Notes: generated by a model not told the origin, from the sequence alone. Positions 1 through 10,907 are shown, counted from the stretch's first letter. The stretch is 64,000 nt of DNA from Streptomyces sp. HUAS 15-9 (GCF_025642155.1 NZ_CP106798.1:4030001-4094000); one strand, 5' to 3'. Translations and numbers: made by a program.

Positions 1-720
<720 letters not shown>

Positions 721-737
721 CCCCACCCCACACACAC

Positions 738-775
738 CGAAGGCCACCCGCACGGAAATCCGCGGGTGGCCTTCG
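738..775. terminator. Terminator hairpin after the monooxygenase
   Basis: CGAAGGCCACCCGC (738-751) pairs with GCGGGTGGCCTTCG (762-775) around a 10-nt loop, directly after the stop codon at 720 and before the tRNA gene. There is no T-tract, as is common in Streptomyces. It could serve both strands. Confidence 0.8.
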
Positions 776-783
776 CCGTAGGG

Positions 784-857
784 AGCCCCCTGTCGGATTC
801 GAACCGACGACCTTCGCTTTACAAGAGCGGCGCTCTGACCAGCTGAGCTAAGGAGGC
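784..857 (-). tRNA. tRNA-Thr (anticodon TGT)
   Basis: The reverse complement folds as a 74-nt cloverleaf. A 7-bp acceptor stem (GCCTCCT with AGGGGGC, one T-G wobble), the D-arm TTAGCTCAGCTGG, the anticodon loop CTTGTAA giving TGT, and the T-arm GGTTCGAATCC are all present. The 3' CCA is not encoded. TGT reads ACA threonine codons, rare in this GC-rich genome. Confidence 0.95.
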
Positions 858-1003
858 CTGCACGTGTGCGTGGTGCGTGCGTGCCCGTGCAGTGTACCCA
901 GGTCCCCGGGGCGGCTCGTCGAAAATTTCGGCGAAGTTCACAGTCCTCCGGCTACTGACAGACCGGTGAACGCCAGGTACCGTCCTGACCCAGTGCACTC
1001 TTG

Positions 1004-1015
1004 TGGACTACACCA
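1004..1015 (+). promoter_or_regulatory. Possible DasR (dre) operator upstream of msiK
   Basis: TGGACTACACCA matches 10 of 12 positions of the core dre palindrome TGGTCTAGACCA bound by the GlcNAc-responsive regulator DasR. It lies 59 nt before the msiK start, where a repressor site would be expected. MsiK energises chitobiose and other sugar uptake, so DasR control would make sense. This is inference from consensus matching only. Confidence 0.45.
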
Positions 1016-1074
1016 ACCACCTTCCTACTCGGATCGTCCGGCACGTTCCTGCCGGTAGAAGGGGTCCATTCACC

Positions 1075-2211
<1,137 letters not shown>

Positions 2212-2239
2212 CCTCGGACAATTCACCCAGGTTGACGAC

Positions 2240-2270
2240 AAGGGCCCCGCAGACCGCTGCGGGGCCCTTT
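2240..2270 (+). terminator. Strong terminator after msiK
   Basis: AAGGGCCCCGCAG (2240-2252) pairs perfectly with CTGCGGGGCCCTT (2257-2269) across a 4-nt loop and ends in TTT. This is a classical factor-independent terminator 28 nt after the msiK stop. Confidence 0.92.
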
Positions 2271-2398
2271 GCGTCGCCACCGGATACCCCGGCAAGACAG
2301 TTCATTTCGATCGGCGTACGTCAACCCGTCACCCTTGAGGGGGCACGACTTCGTCCCTCGAAACGGTGACCAAATGTCGCCAAATCATCACTGGGCGC

Positions 2399-2404
2399 TA
2401 CCCT
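2399..2404 (+). promoter_or_regulatory. -10 hexamer of a probable leaderless transcript
   Basis: TACCCT sits 7 nt before the GTG at 2412, which has no Shine-Dalgarno sequence. Transcription would start at or next to the start codon. Confidence 0.55.
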
Positions 2405-2411
2405 CACACGC

Positions 2412-2879
2412 GTGAAGCACTCCACCACCCAACAGACACGACGCGGCCACCGGGGTCCTGCCCGCCGGATCGGCCGCACCCTCGCCCTTGTCCTGCCCGT
2501 CGTCCTGGTGCTCTCCGGGACCCTCGCGGTCACCCGAGTCAACTGGACGGGGAGCCCCCGGAACTCGGTGCTCACCGCCTCGGACATCTCCTCGGCGGAG
2601 GTGTCGTCCGCGCGGGCCGGAGCCGTCTCCCGTGCCCCGCAGGACGTGCTGCGCGACCAGCTGATGACCGAGCTGCAGGACAAGAACCCCGGCGAGGTGC
2701 TCACCCACCTCCAGCAGGCGGTCAACGGCCACCCGTCGCTCGCGAAGCACTGCACCTCCATCGCCCGTGCCCTCGGCCGCGCCGCGGTCCGTATGTACGG
2801 CGCCTCGCGCGCCCAGGCGTACGCCCGCCCGGTCTGCGACACCTCCTTCGCCTCCGGCGTCCTGGCCGCGCACAGCTGA
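2412..2879 (+). CDS. Small membrane-anchored hypothetical protein (155 aa)
   Basis: I do not recognise a named family. The basic N-terminus is followed by one hydrophobic helix (about residues 23-40, LALVLPVVLVLSGTLAV), then an alpha-helical soluble region rich in Ala and Gln that contains only two cysteines (in KHCTS and VCDTS). It is probably a type II anchored or secreted protein outside the membrane. It starts with GTG, lacks a ribosome-binding site and has a TACCCT -10 box 7 nt upstream, so it is probably leaderless. Placement after msiK matches a hypothetical gene at this point in S. coelicolor. Confidence 0.75.
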   Translation: MKHSTTQQTRRGHRGPARRIGRTLALVLPVVLVLSGTLAVTRVNWTGSPRNSVLTASDISSAEVSSARAGAVSRAPQDVLRDQLMTELQDKNPGEVLTHLQQAVNGHPSLAKHCTSIARALGRAAVRMYGASRAQAYARPVCDTSFASGVLAAHS

Positions 2880-2953
2880 CAGCGGCGTTCGAGAGTCCGG
2901 TAATGGCTGATTAAGGAACGGTTGCAGGCGAAAGTCACGAGCGGGGCGCCACG

Positions 2954-2959
2954 TACAGT
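2954..2959 (+). promoter_or_regulatory. -10 hexamer of a probable leaderless transcript
   Basis: TACAGT lies 6 nt before the ATG at 2966 and no ribosome-binding site is present. Confidence 0.5.
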
Positions 2960-2965
2960 TCGGTC

Positions 2966-3697
2966 ATGACCCATCCGAACGCCGCGTCGCGCCCCACTCA
3001 AGCTGTCATCCTGGCCGGTGGCCAGGGCTCACGGCTGCGTCCCTACACCGACGACCGGCCCAAGCCGATGGTCGAGATCCCCGGCACCGGCACCCCGATC
3101 GTCGGCCACCAGCTGTCCTGGCTCGCCGAGGAGGGCGTGACGGACGTGGTGGTCTCCTGCGGCCACCTCGCCGAGGTCCTGCAGAAGTGGCTGGACTCGG
3201 CCGACCTGCCGGTCACCGTTACCACCGTCGTGGAGACGGAACCCCTCGGCCGCGGCGGCGGCCTGAAGTACGCGGCTGCCCATCTGCCCCGCCCGGACCG
3301 GCCCTGGTACGCCACCAACGGCGACATCTGGACCCGTTTCTCGCTGCGCGAGATGGCGGACTTCCACACCGAGCGCGACGCCGTCGCGACCCTTGCGCTG
3401 GCGCGGCCGCGCATTCCCTGGGGCGCCGTGCAGACGGACGGCTTCGGGCACATCACGGACTTCATCGAGGCCCCGCCGTCGACCTTCGAGATCAACGCGG
3501 GCGTCTATGTGTTCTCGCCCGAGTTCGCCGGGCTGCTTCCCGAGCGGGGCGACCACGAGCGGACCACGTTCCCGCATCTGGCACGCGAGCGGCGGCTGGC
3601 GGGCTACCCGATCCCGCAGGGGGCGTACTGGCGGGCCATCGACACGGCGAAGGATCTGACGGAGGCGGCGAAGGAGCTGGCCGCTCTGGGGCGGTGA
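2966..3697 (+). CDS. NDP-sugar pyrophosphorylase-type nucleotidyltransferase
   Basis: A 243-residue protein of the NTP_transferase family, which joins a sugar 1-phosphate to an NTP and releases pyrophosphate. The nucleotide-binding signature AGGQGSRLRPYTDDRPKPM occupies residues 17-35, and the second catalytic region ATNGDIW carries the metal-binding aspartate. The C-terminal left-handed helix seen in full-length ADP-glucose or GDP-mannose enzymes is absent, so it resembles short RmlA or MurNAc-1-phosphate types. The sugar is not predictable. It is followed by a bidirectional terminator shared with the convergent DoxX gene. Confidence 0.85.
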   Translation: MTHPNAASRPTQAVILAGGQGSRLRPYTDDRPKPMVEIPGTGTPIVGHQLSWLAEEGVTDVVVSCGHLAEVLQKWLDSADLPVTVTTVVETEPLGRGGGLKYAAAHLPRPDRPWYATNGDIWTRFSLREMADFHTERDAVATLALARPRIPWGAVQTDGFGHITDFIEAPPSTFEINAGVYVFSPEFAGLLPERGDHERTTFPHLARERRLAGYPIPQGAYWRAIDTAKDLTEAAKELAALGR

Positions 3698-3730
3698 CAG
3701 TGGGGCGCGCTGTCGTCCCCTAGGCCGGAA

Positions 3731-3758
3731 GGGCCCCGCACCTCGTGGTGCGGGGCCC
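3731..3758. terminator. Bidirectional terminator between convergent genes
   Basis: GGGCCCCGCACC (3731-3742) and GGTGCGGGGCCC (3747-3758) form a perfect 12-bp stem with a TCGT loop, between two genes that converge. Confidence 0.9.
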
Positions 3759-3785
3759 GTTCGGCGCCGAATGCCGCTCCTGCTC

Positions 3786-5462
3786 CTAGCCCAGCAGGCC
3801 GCCCACCAGGCCCGGCTGGCCCGAGGACGTGTTGCCGCCGCCGGTGCCCGTGCCGCCGGTCGAGCCGGTGCCGCCCGTCGCTGCGCCGCCGGAGGTGGGG
3901 CCCGAGGTGGTGCTGGGGGCCCGGCCGGCCGGGGAGGTGTGCCGCGGCGGGGCCTGGCCCACGGTGCCCTGGGTCTGGCTGGGGGCACCGCCGGTGGCGG
4001 CGCCGGACGAGTGGGCCGCGCCCGGGGTCGTCGCCGCGCTGGACGGCGAGGTGGAGGCCGTGGCGCCCCGGGACGGCGCGGTCGAGGCCGCCGGAGCCTT
4101 CTGGCGCTGCTTGGCGGGCCCGCCCGGGAGCGGGGAGCCCGGCAGCTGGTTGCGCGGGGCCTCGCCGGGGCCCGGCACGACCACACGGCTGGAGTCGCGG
4201 ACGGCGCCGCCCAGCAGGGAGCCGATGAGCAGGGTGATGCCGACGGTGACGGCCGTGATCAGGGCACCGCGGCGCAGGACGTAGCGACGCAGATCCCAGA
4301 TGTCCGAGCGGGGTCCGAGGGTGCGCCAGGCACGGCCCGCGAGGCGGCCGTCGACGGAGTAGACGGGGGCGCCGGCGATGATCAGCGGGGACCAGGCGGC
4401 CAGGTAGATGATGTCGGGGGCGTCGTAGGCCGGGACGGTCTTCCAGCTGACGGTGACGATGAGCGCGGCGGAGAGCAGCGCACCGAAGACCGCGGCCACC
4501 CGCTGCCAGCAGCCCAGGATCGTGAGGACGCCCACGACGACCTGGAGGAAGGCGATGACGAGCCCCGAGCCGACCGGATGCTGCAGCGCGAACTGCCGCA
4601 GTGGCTCGGCGACTTCCCAGGGGTGCAGGGTGTTGAGCCACTTCACCATGGAGCCGCGCTTGCCGCCGTCGAAGTAGACGGGGTCGCAGAGCTTGCCCAT
4701 GCCGGCGTAGATGGAGATGAAGCCGAGGAAGATCCGCAGCGGGAGCAGGACCACACCGAGGTTCAACCGGCGACCGGGGTAGTACGCGTGCCGGGCCGGG
4801 TCTTCGGCGTGACGCCTGGTGCGGGGGGCAGGGGGCGCCTCGGCCGGCTCCTCGTAGTCCTCGTAGTCCTCGAACTCGTCGTCGCCATAGGGATGTTCGC
4901 CGTAGGCGGGTTCGTCGTAGGCGCTGCCCACGGTCCGCATGGGAGGCAGCAGCCGGTTCTCCCCGGCGGCGGGCGCGCGCGGGCCGACGACGGGGGTCTC
5001 GACGGTGCGGTCGAAGCCGTCGTAACCGACGTCGCCGTAGCCGCCCCCGAGACCGACGCGCGGGATGACCCGGGTGGCCCCGGCGTCGACGGACGGGTCG
5101 TCGGCATAGCGGACGCTGCCGCCCCGCACGGCCTGGAGCAGCCGGTGGGCGCCGGTGTCGTCGGGGGCGGACCTGCCGCTCCAGACGACGGGGCGGCGCC
5201 GGCGCGGGGCCGGGGCCGCTCCACCCGCCGTGCCGACGACCGGGACGCGGGCGGTGTGCTCGGTGACGCTCAAGTGCCGTGCGACCCGCGGGGATTGGGT
5301 ACGCCTCGTCGATACGCCCAGTTGCACGCGGAAGCTCGCGTGATTGACGATGACCTGCGCCGGATCGCTCGGCACCTTCACCATGCTCAGCGCGGGAGCG
5401 TCGTCGAATCCCGACGAGCGGTCCCCCGTGGGTGTGCGGGGTGTTCTGGTGTCCACACTCAT
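3786..5462 (-). CDS. DoxX-family membrane protein with long disordered tails
   Basis: A 558-residue protein. Residues 1-230 are low-complexity and probably cytoplasmic, with an acidic Tyr-rich stretch (DDEFEDYEDYEEP). About residues 238-390 form the DoxX four-helix core (LGVVLLPLRIFLGFISIYAG, then GLVIAFLQVVVGVLTILG and two more helices). A fifth segment (ALITAVTVGITLLIGSLLGG) precedes a Pro/Ser/Thr/Gly-rich extracellular tail ending in a Gly-rich repeat. DoxX proteins in actinobacteria are linked to thiol redox stress and terpenoid-quinone processes, but the role here is unknown. The start has no clear ribosome-binding site. Confidence 0.82.
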   Translation of the reverse strand: MSVDTRTPRTPTGDRSSGFDDAPALSMVKVPSDPAQVIVNHASFRVQLGVSTRRTQSPRVARHLSVTEHTARVPVVGTAGGAAPAPRRRRPVVWSGRSAPDDTGAHRLLQAVRGGSVRYADDPSVDAGATRVIPRVGLGGGYGDVGYDGFDRTVETPVVGPRAPAAGENRLLPPMRTVGSAYDEPAYGEHPYGDDEFEDYEDYEEPAEAPPAPRTRRHAEDPARHAYYPGRRLNLGVVLLPLRIFLGFISIYAGMGKLCDPVYFDGGKRGSMVKWLNTLHPWEVAEPLRQFALQHPVGSGLVIAFLQVVVGVLTILGCWQRVAAVFGALLSAALIVTVSWKTVPAYDAPDIIYLAAWSPLIIAGAPVYSVDGRLAGRAWRTLGPRSDIWDLRRYVLRRGALITAVTVGITLLIGSLLGGAVRDSSRVVVPGPGEAPRNQLPGSPLPGGPAKQRQKAPAASTAPSRGATASTSPSSAATTPGAAHSSGAATGGAPSQTQGTVGQAPPRHTSPAGRAPSTTSGPTSGGAATGGTGSTGGTGTGGGNTSSGQPGLVGGLLG

Positions 5463-5645
5463 CTAACCGAGTGACGTGGTGTTAGGACACTGCTTTGACC
5501 GGTCCGAACTGTCCGGACCGCGTCAAGCTTGTCCTGGACGCCGGATTTAGCCCGTACGGGTGAACTTACGGACGCGCGTTCAAGCGCGCCCGCAGTCGTC
5601 GTCGGCTGCTCGCGAACTCGCCGTCGGCGTGTCCCCGACCCGCCG

Positions 5646-6587
5646 TCAGCTCCGGCGCCGAGCGGCCTCGTACAGCACGATCCCCGCCGCCACACCGGCG
5701 TTGAGCGACTCCGCGCCACCCGGCATCGGGATCCGTACCCGGAAGTCGCAGGTCTCGCCGACCAGTCGGGACAGGCCCTTGCCCTCGCTGCCGACGACGA
5801 TGACGACGGGGCCCTGAAGGGCCGCCAGGTCACCGAGTTCGGCCTCTCCGTCGGCGGCGAGGCCGACGACCACGATCCCGGCCTTCTTGTACGACTCCAG
5901 GGCGCGCGTCAGGTTGGTGGCGCGGGCGACGGGCGTACGGGCCGCCGTACCGGCGGAGGTCTTCCAGGCACCGGCGGTCATGCCGGCCGCGCGCCGCTCG
6001 GGCACCACGACGCCGTGGCCGCCGAAGGCGGAGACGGAGCGGACGACGGCGCCGAGGTTGCGCGGGTCGGTCACCCCGTCGAGGGCGACGATCAGCGGGT
6101 CCTCACCCTCGTCGTAGGCGGCGTCGGCGAGGTCCTCGGGGTGCGCGTACTCGTACGGCGGGACCTGGAGGACCAGACCCTGGTGGTTGAGCCCGTTGGT
6201 CATACGGTCGAGCTCGGGGCGCGGGGCCTCCATGAGGTTGATGCCCCCGCGTTCGGCGGCGAGCTGCAGGGCCTCGCGGACGCGCTCGTCGTTGTCGATG
6301 AACTGCTGGACGTAGAGGGTGTTCGCGGGCACGCCCTCGCGCAGCGCCTCGACGACCGGGTTGCGGCCGACGACCAGCTCGGAGGACGTCTTGCCGCCGC
6401 CCCGGCGCTGCTGCGGACGCCCCTGGGCGCGGCGCACCTTCGCGTTCGCGGCGCGCTGCTTGGCGTGTCCCTTGCGCATCTCGGCGGGCGGGGTCGGCCC
6501 CTTGCCCTCGAGGCCCCGGCGCCGCTGGCCGCCACTGCCGACCTGCGCGCCCTTCTTGCCGGACATGCGGCGGTTGTTCGCGGCCAT
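5646..6587 (-). CDS. rlmB: 23S rRNA (guanosine-2'-O)-methyltransferase RlmB, SpoU/TrmH family
   Basis: A 313-residue SPOUT methyltransferase. The first 70 residues are basic and Gly/Arg-rich (typical of actinobacterial RlmB). The substrate-binding domain starts at [11 protein letters not shown]. The knotted SAM-binding domain includes [17 protein letters not shown] (motif 1), [10 protein letters not shown] (motif 2) and [18 protein letters not shown] (motif 3). It 2'-O-methylates a guanosine in domain V of 23S rRNA. It lies 98 nt downstream of cysS on the same strand, the usual actinobacterial order ispD-ispF-cysS-rlmB. Confidence 0.92.
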   Translation of the reverse strand: MAANNRRMSGKKGAQVGSGGQRRRGLEGKGPTPPAEMRKGHAKQRAANAKVRRAQGRPQQRRGGGKTSSELVVGRNPVVEALREGVPANTLYVQQFIDNDERVREALQLAAERGGINLMEAPRPELDRMTNGLNHQGLVLQVPPYEYAHPEDLADAAYDEGEDPLIVALDGVTDPRNLGAVVRSVSAFGGHGVVVPERRAAGMTAGAWKTSAGTAARTPVARATNLTRALESYKKAGIVVVGLAADGEAELGDLAALQGPVVIVVGSEGKGLSRLVGETCDFRVRIPMPGGAESLNAGVAAGIVLYEAARRRS

Positions 6588-6685
6588 GACCTACCTGTTC
6601 TCTACGGAAGCGTGCGTACGTGTATATGCAGTGTGCCGCCCGGACACCCGGGCGGCACAATCGATCATCGGACCGTCGGTGGGCC

Positions 6686-8089
6686 TCAGCGTGGGCCGAG
6701 GCTCCAGCGTGGCCCCTGCGGGCTGTCCTCGATGACCAGACCGGACTGGTTGAGCTGGTCGCGGATGGCGTCCGCGGTGGCCCAGTCCTTGCGGGAGCGG
6801 GCCGCCTCGCGCTGGTCGAGGACCAGTCGTACGAGGCTGTCGACCACGCCGTGCAGGTCCTCGCCGCGGTCGGCGCCGGCGCCGGCCCAGTGCGGGTCGA
6901 GCGGGTCGAGACCCAGGACACCGAGCATGGCGCGCACCTCGGCGAGGCGGGCGACGGCGGCTTCCTTGTCGTCGGCGGCGAGTGCGGAGTTGCCCTGCCG
7001 GACCGTGGTGTGCACGACGGCCAGTGCCTGCGGGACACCGAGGTCGTCGTCCATCGCCTCGGCGAACGCGGGCGGTACCTCGGCGGACGGCTCGACGACG
7101 CCCCCGGACAGCTCGATGACGCGCTGCACGAAGCCCTCGATCCGCGCGAACGCGGACTCGGCCTCGCGCAGGGCCTCCTCGCTGTACTCGATCATCGAGC
7201 GGTAGTGCGGCGTGCCGAGGTAGTAGCGCAGCACGATCGGACGCCACGCCTTGACCATCTCGGAGACCAGGACGCTGTTGCCCAGCGACTTGGCCATCTT
7301 CTCGCCGGCCATGGTCACCCAGGCGTTGTGCACCCAGTACTGGGCGAAGTCGTCGCCGTAGGCCTTGGCCTGGGCGATCTCGTTCTCGTGGTGCGGGAAG
7401 ATCAGGTCGAGTCCGCCGCCGTGGATGTCGAAGGCGGAGCCCAGGTACTTGTGGGCCATGGCCGAGCACTCCAGGTGCCAGCCCGGGCGCCCGTCTCCCC
7501 ACGGCGTCGGCCAGGTCGGCTCGCCGGGCTTGGCGGACTTCCACATGGCGAAGTCGCGCGGGTCCCGCTTGCCGGTCTCGCCCTCGCCGGAGGGCTGGAG
7601 CAGGTTGTCGAGCTCCTGCCGGGACAGCTCCAGGTACCGCGGGAAGGAACGCACGTCGAAGTAGACGTTGCCGTCCGCCGCGTAGGCGTGGCCGCGCTCG
7701 ATCAGGCCCTGCATCATCTCGATCATCTCGGTGATGTGGCCGGTGGCGCGGGGCTCGTACGTCGGCGGCAGGCAGCCGAGTGCCGTGTAGCCGTCGTCGA
7801 ACGCGCGCTCGTTCTCGTACCCGATGGACCACCAGGGCCGGTTCTGCTCGTGGGCCTTGTTGATGATCTTGTCGTCGATGTCGGTGACGTTCCTGATGAA
7901 CGTCACCTCGTAGCCCCGGTGGGCGAACCATCGGCGCATGATGTCGAAGTTGAGGCCCGAGCGGATGTGCCCGATGTGCGGCGCCGACTGCACGGTGGCA
8001 CCACACAGGTAGATCGAGACACAACCCGGCGTGAGCGGGGTGAAGTCACGGATCTGCCGGGCGTTGGTGTCGTACAGCCGAATAGTCAC
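6686..8089 (-). CDS. cysS: Cysteinyl-tRNA synthetase
   Basis: A 467-residue class I aminoacyl-tRNA synthetase that charges tRNA-Cys. It has the zinc-site cysteine in YLCGATV, the HIGH motif in APHIGHIRSG, a GWHLECS zinc-site motif, the histidine pair FPHHENE, and the KMSKS-type loop EKMAKSLGNS. The frame is open far upstream, but homology begins at TIRLYDT, preceded by tandem GTG codons (8092 and 8089). The second is chosen. There is no spaced ribosome-binding site, while a TACCCT box lies at 8096-8101, so the mRNA may be leaderless. Confidence 0.93.
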   Translation of the reverse strand: MTIRLYDTNARQIRDFTPLTPGCVSIYLCGATVQSAPHIGHIRSGLNFDIMRRWFAHRGYEVTFIRNVTDIDDKIINKAHEQNRPWWSIGYENERAFDDGYTALGCLPPTYEPRATGHITEMIEMMQGLIERGHAYAADGNVYFDVRSFPRYLELSRQELDNLLQPSGEGETGKRDPRDFAMWKSAKPGEPTWPTPWGDGRPGWHLECSAMAHKYLGSAFDIHGGGLDLIFPHHENEIAQAKAYGDDFAQYWVHNAWVTMAGEKMAKSLGNSVLVSEMVKAWRPIVLRYYLGTPHYRSMIEYSEEALREAESAFARIEGFVQRVIELSGGVVEPSAEVPPAFAEAMDDDLGVPQALAVVHTTVRQGNSALAADDKEAAVARLAEVRAMLGVLGLDPLDPHWAGAGADRGEDLHGVVDSLVRLVLDQREAARSRKDWATADAIRDQLNQSGLVIEDSPQGPRWSLGPR

Positions 8090-8095
8090 CACTCC

Positions 8096-8101
8096 AGGGT
8101 A
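8096..8101 (-). promoter_or_regulatory. -10 hexamer upstream of cysS
   Basis: On the minus strand TACCCT ends 6 nt before the GTG at 8089. A leaderless start would allow cysS to be expressed apart from ispD/ispF. Confidence 0.45.
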
Positions 8102-8236
8102 GTGGGCGCCGGGTAGTGCCTTGCGACCTGCCGCCGAAGGACCGCGAATTCGTGACGTTGCCTCCGGCGGTTCGGCGGTCATTTCGCGCCGGGTGCCGGT
8201 GCGTGTGGTCGTGCCGGTGCGTTTTGGCTCACGGCC

Positions 8237-8325
8237 CTGGGGGCTGCCGCCCCCAGACCCCCGCTTCGGCGTTGACGGCCTCGTCCTCAAGCTCCCCCAA
8301 GCTCTACGAGCAGGGGGTACCCCCA
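8237..8325. repeat. Streptomyces-type GC-rich palindromic intergenic repeat
   Basis: The cysS/ispF gap (8090-8371) holds no gene. It contains a hairpin CTGGGGGC-TGCC-GCCCCCAG (8237-8256) followed by a second palindromic module at 8291-8325 (CTCCCCCAAGC then GCAGGGGGTACCCCC). The second module recurs at 10908-10946 (inverted) and 23647-23686 in this window. Confidence 0.65.
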
Positions 8326-8371
8326 CGGGCCGGCTGGTCGGCCTCGGCCAGGACCCCCGGCTCGTCCTCAA

Positions 8372-8878
8372 TCAGGACTGGCCGGCTGGGTCCACCCGGA
8401 CGACCAGCGCCGTGGCCACCGCCATCAGGCCCTCGTCCCGGCCCGGGAAGCCAAGGCCGTCGGTCGTGGCGCCGGAGACGGAGACCGGGGCGCCGGCCGC
8501 CTCCGAGAGGAGTTTCTGGGCCTCGTCACGGCGCTTTCCGATCTTGGGGCGGGGGCCGACGACCTGGACCGCGATGTTGCCGATGCGGAAACCCGCCTCG
8601 CGCACGATCCGGGCCGCCTCGGTGAGCAGGGTGACACCGGACGCGCCCGACCACTCCGGGCGCCCGGTGCCGAAGTGCTGTCCCAGGTCGCCGAGGCCGG
8701 CCGCCGAGAAGAGCGCGTTGCACGCGGCGTGGGCGACGACGTCCGCGTCGGAGTGACCGGCCAGGCCCGGCCCCTCGCCCTCCCACTTCAGGCCGGCGCA
8801 CCACAGCTCGCGGCCCTCTTCGAAGGCGTGGATGTCGGTGCCGATGCCGACCTGGGGAAGCACCGTGTCAGAAGCCAT
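8372..8878 (-). CDS. ispF: 2-C-methyl-D-erythritol 2,4-cyclodiphosphate synthase
   Basis: A 168-residue enzyme of the MEP isoprenoid pathway that cyclises CDP-ME 2-phosphate and releases CMP. It has the metal-binding GIGTDIHAF (Asp and His) and [11 protein letters not shown] motifs and the C-terminal [10 protein letters not shown] motif. It probably forms a trimer. It overlaps ispD, the third enzyme of the pathway, by 11 nt, so the two are translationally coupled. Confidence 0.96.
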   Translation of the reverse strand: MASDTVLPQVGIGTDIHAFEEGRELWCAGLKWEGEGPGLAGHSDADVVAHAACNALFSAAGLGDLGQHFGTGRPEWSGASGVTLLTEAARIVREAGFRIGNIAVQVVGPRPKIGKRRDEAQKLLSEAAGAPVSVSGATTDGLGFPGRDEGLMAVATALVVRVDPAGQS

Positions 8879-9620
8879 CGTTCAGCCTCCGGCGGGCCAG
8901 GACCGCCTCCGCGAGGACCAGGTCCAGCGGGCGGGTGACCTTGAAGGCCTCCTCGTGGCCGGGGACCACCACGACCGGCTCGCCGAGCCGCTCGACCATG
9001 CCTGCGCAGTCGGTGACGTCGTCGGTGACGGTCTCGTGGGCCCGTACGAGCGTCGCCCGGTCGAAGCCCTGCGGTGTCTGTACGGCGCGCAGCCGGGCGC
9101 GTTCGGGTGTGGCCAGCACCGGCTCGGGCTCGCCGGGCACCGCCGCGGGCTCGACCTCCTTGACGGTGTCGGCGAGCGGCAGCGCGGGGACGACGGCGTG
9201 AGCTCCGTCACGTACCGCGTCGATCACCGCGTCCACGGTGTCCACGGGCACGAGCGGACGGGCCGCGTCATGCACCAGGACGATGCCGTAGTCGGGCGGG
9301 AGCGCGTCGAGGCCCAGCTTCACCGACTCCTGGCGGGAGTCCCCGCCGGGCACGACCAGGAAGTCCGTCCGCTCGGGCAGTGCGTGCGCGTCGAGCAGCG
9401 ACTTGACCTCGGCGGTGCCGTCCGGCGGGGCCACGACGACCACCAGGGAGACGGCGCGGGAGGCGGCGAGCGCGCGTACGGCGTGGATGAGCATGGGAGT
9501 GCCGCCCAGCGTGCGGAGCGCCTTGGGGGCGCCCGGACCGAGGCGTACGCCCCGGCCGGCGGCCGGAATCACCGCGGCCGTACGCAACTCCGCGGGCGAA
9601 GGGCGCGAATCGTCAGACAT
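8868..9620 (-). CDS. ispD: 2-C-methyl-D-erythritol 4-phosphate cytidylyltransferase
   Basis: A 250-residue GT-A-fold cytidylyltransferase making CDP-ME from MEP and CTP. It has the CTP-binding loop [21 protein letters not shown] split over residues 20-40, the VHDAARPLV metal-binding motif, and [12 protein letters not shown] near the substrate site. The ATG is preceded by AGGAACCG. It heads the ispD-ispF unit. The region upstream holds four ATACTCG/CGAGTAT heptamers that may act as an operator. Confidence 0.96.
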   Translation of the reverse strand: MSDDSRPSPAELRTAAVIPAAGRGVRLGPGAPKALRTLGGTPMLIHAVRALAASRAVSLVVVVAPPDGTAEVKSLLDAHALPERTDFLVVPGGDSRQESVKLGLDALPPDYGIVLVHDAARPLVPVDTVDAVIDAVRDGAHAVVPALPLADTVKEVEPAAVPGEPEPVLATPERARLRAVQTPQGFDRATLVRAHETVTDDVTDCAGMVERLGEPVVVVPGHEEAFKVTRPLDLVLAEAVLARRRLNDGF

Positions 9621-9779
9621 CGGTTCCTGTCAGGTTTGTGTGCTCGGCCAACGTGGGTATGGCCTGGGAAGTGCCGGGCGCGACGCCCCGACCGGACCCT
9701 TCCGTGACACCGGTCGAGCCAGCTGCCCGGGCCCGGCACGCCATGTGTCGGGGTATCGGGGGGAAATCCCTTCGACTTG

Positions 9780-9848
9780 ATACTCGATCGATCCGATACT
9801 CGATTTCGAGCGGGCGGTCCGAGTATCCGGGTATGGGGATCCGAGTAT
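9780..9848. promoter_or_regulatory. Four-copy ATACTCG heptamer array between carD and ispD
   Basis: The 346-bp gap 9621-9966 has no gene. It holds ATACTCG at 9780-9786 and 9796-9802 and the inverted form CGAGTAT at 9820-9826 and 9842-9848. Two direct and two inverted copies make a nested dyad about 160-230 nt before ispD. It could be an operator, or the 3' end hairpin of the carD transcript. Confidence 0.5.
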
Positions 9849-9966
9849 GTGAGAGGCGTACGGCATCCGGGTACGAACATGCCGCAGCGCCCGGCGACAA
9901 AAGTCACGTCATCGGGCACCGCGGCATTTCACTGTGCTGAGCAGAGCGGGCGCAGCCGGCTTCGCG

Positions 9967-10449
9967 TCAGGACGCGAGGACCTCGTCGAGCAGGGCCTCG
10001 GCCTTGTCCTCGTTCGTGTTCTCCGCAAGAGCGAGCTCGCTCACCAGGATCTGGCGGGCCTTGGCGAGCATGCGCTTCTCACCGGCGGAGAGTCCACGCT
10101 CGCGCTCACGACGCCAGAGGTCACGCACGACTTCCGCGACCTTGATGACATCGCCGGAGGCAAGCTTCTCCAGATTTGCCTTGTAGCGACGAGACCAGTT
10201 CGTGGGCTCCTCGGCGTACGGCGCGCGCAGCACCTCGAAGACCCGGTCCAGCCCGTCCTGACCGACCACATCACGCACGCCCACGAACTCAGCATTGTCC
10301 GCTGGCACACGCACCGTCAGGTCACCCTGGGCGACCTTCAGCACCAAGTAGGTCTTGTCCACGCCTTTGATCTGGCGAGTTTCGATGGCCTCGATCAGCG
10401 CGGCCCCGTGATGGGGATAGACCACGGTGTCGCCAACCTTGAACGTCAT
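9967..10449 (-). CDS. carD: CarD/CdnL-family RNA polymerase-binding transcription factor
   Basis: A 160-residue protein with an N-terminal Tudor-like RNAP-interaction domain ([20 protein letters not shown], 3-22) and a helical DNA-binding domain that includes the conserved tryptophan region [13 protein letters not shown]. CarD binds the RNAP beta subunit and stabilises open promoter complexes, especially at rRNA promoters. The length is typical. The ATG follows GGAAGGGG. It precedes ispD/ispF, the same order as in mycobacteria. Confidence 0.95.
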   Translation of the reverse strand: MTFKVGDTVVYPHHGAALIEAIETRQIKGVDKTYLVLKVAQGDLTVRVPADNAEFVGVRDVVGQDGLDRVFEVLRAPYAEEPTNWSRRYKANLEKLASGDVIKVAEVVRDLWRRERERGLSAGEKRMLAKARQILVSELALAENTNEDKAEALLDEVLAS

Positions 10450-10745
10450 GTGACAGGTACCCCTTCCGTGGCTATCCAGGGTAACACGGATACGGCGTCT
10501 TCTGAATGGCGTTTTCGCAGGTCAGGGCATATCTCGGGGCTTGACAACAGCGACAGGAACGTGCTTCGGGAGGTCGGCGGAAGCAGGTATTCGCAGGTGG
10601 GAGCGGCTCTTCGGGCGAGGTGAAACGCGTACGTTACACACATCCGGAGGCCCCTCCAAGTGGTCGAACGTCCACATTTGTCCGGTCGCAAGCGTGCGAC
10701 TTCCGCTACTCCGTTCGGTTGGCCTGAGTCGGGTACGAGACGTTT

Positions 10746-10795
10746 CCGGAATTGATCACGGGCGCCCGGCTGAGCGGTACGGTGATCAATTCCGG
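10746..10795. promoter_or_regulatory. Perfect 14-bp inverted repeat in the carD/lipoprotein divergent region
   Basis: The 605-bp region 10450-11054 contains no ORF I can support. Within it, CCGGAATTGATCAC (10746-10759) is exactly inverted as GTGATCAATTCCGG (10782-10795) around a 22-nt GC-rich spacer. It is AT-rich for this genome and lies between divergent genes, consistent with an operator or a cruciform-forming site. Confidence 0.6.
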
Positions 10796-10907
10796 GGCGG
10801 CCGCGCATTCCTTCACGGAAATTTTGCGGGACGCCTTATGTGAATGCCGTACGAGCGCGGAGTCAACCTGAGCCAAAGGGGCTCGGGAGTCACTTGTGGC
10901 ACCCGGC

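Noticed and set aside
3771..5474. 567-codon plus-strand ORF
   Set aside because: Antisense to the DoxX gene, whose helices and family match are clear.
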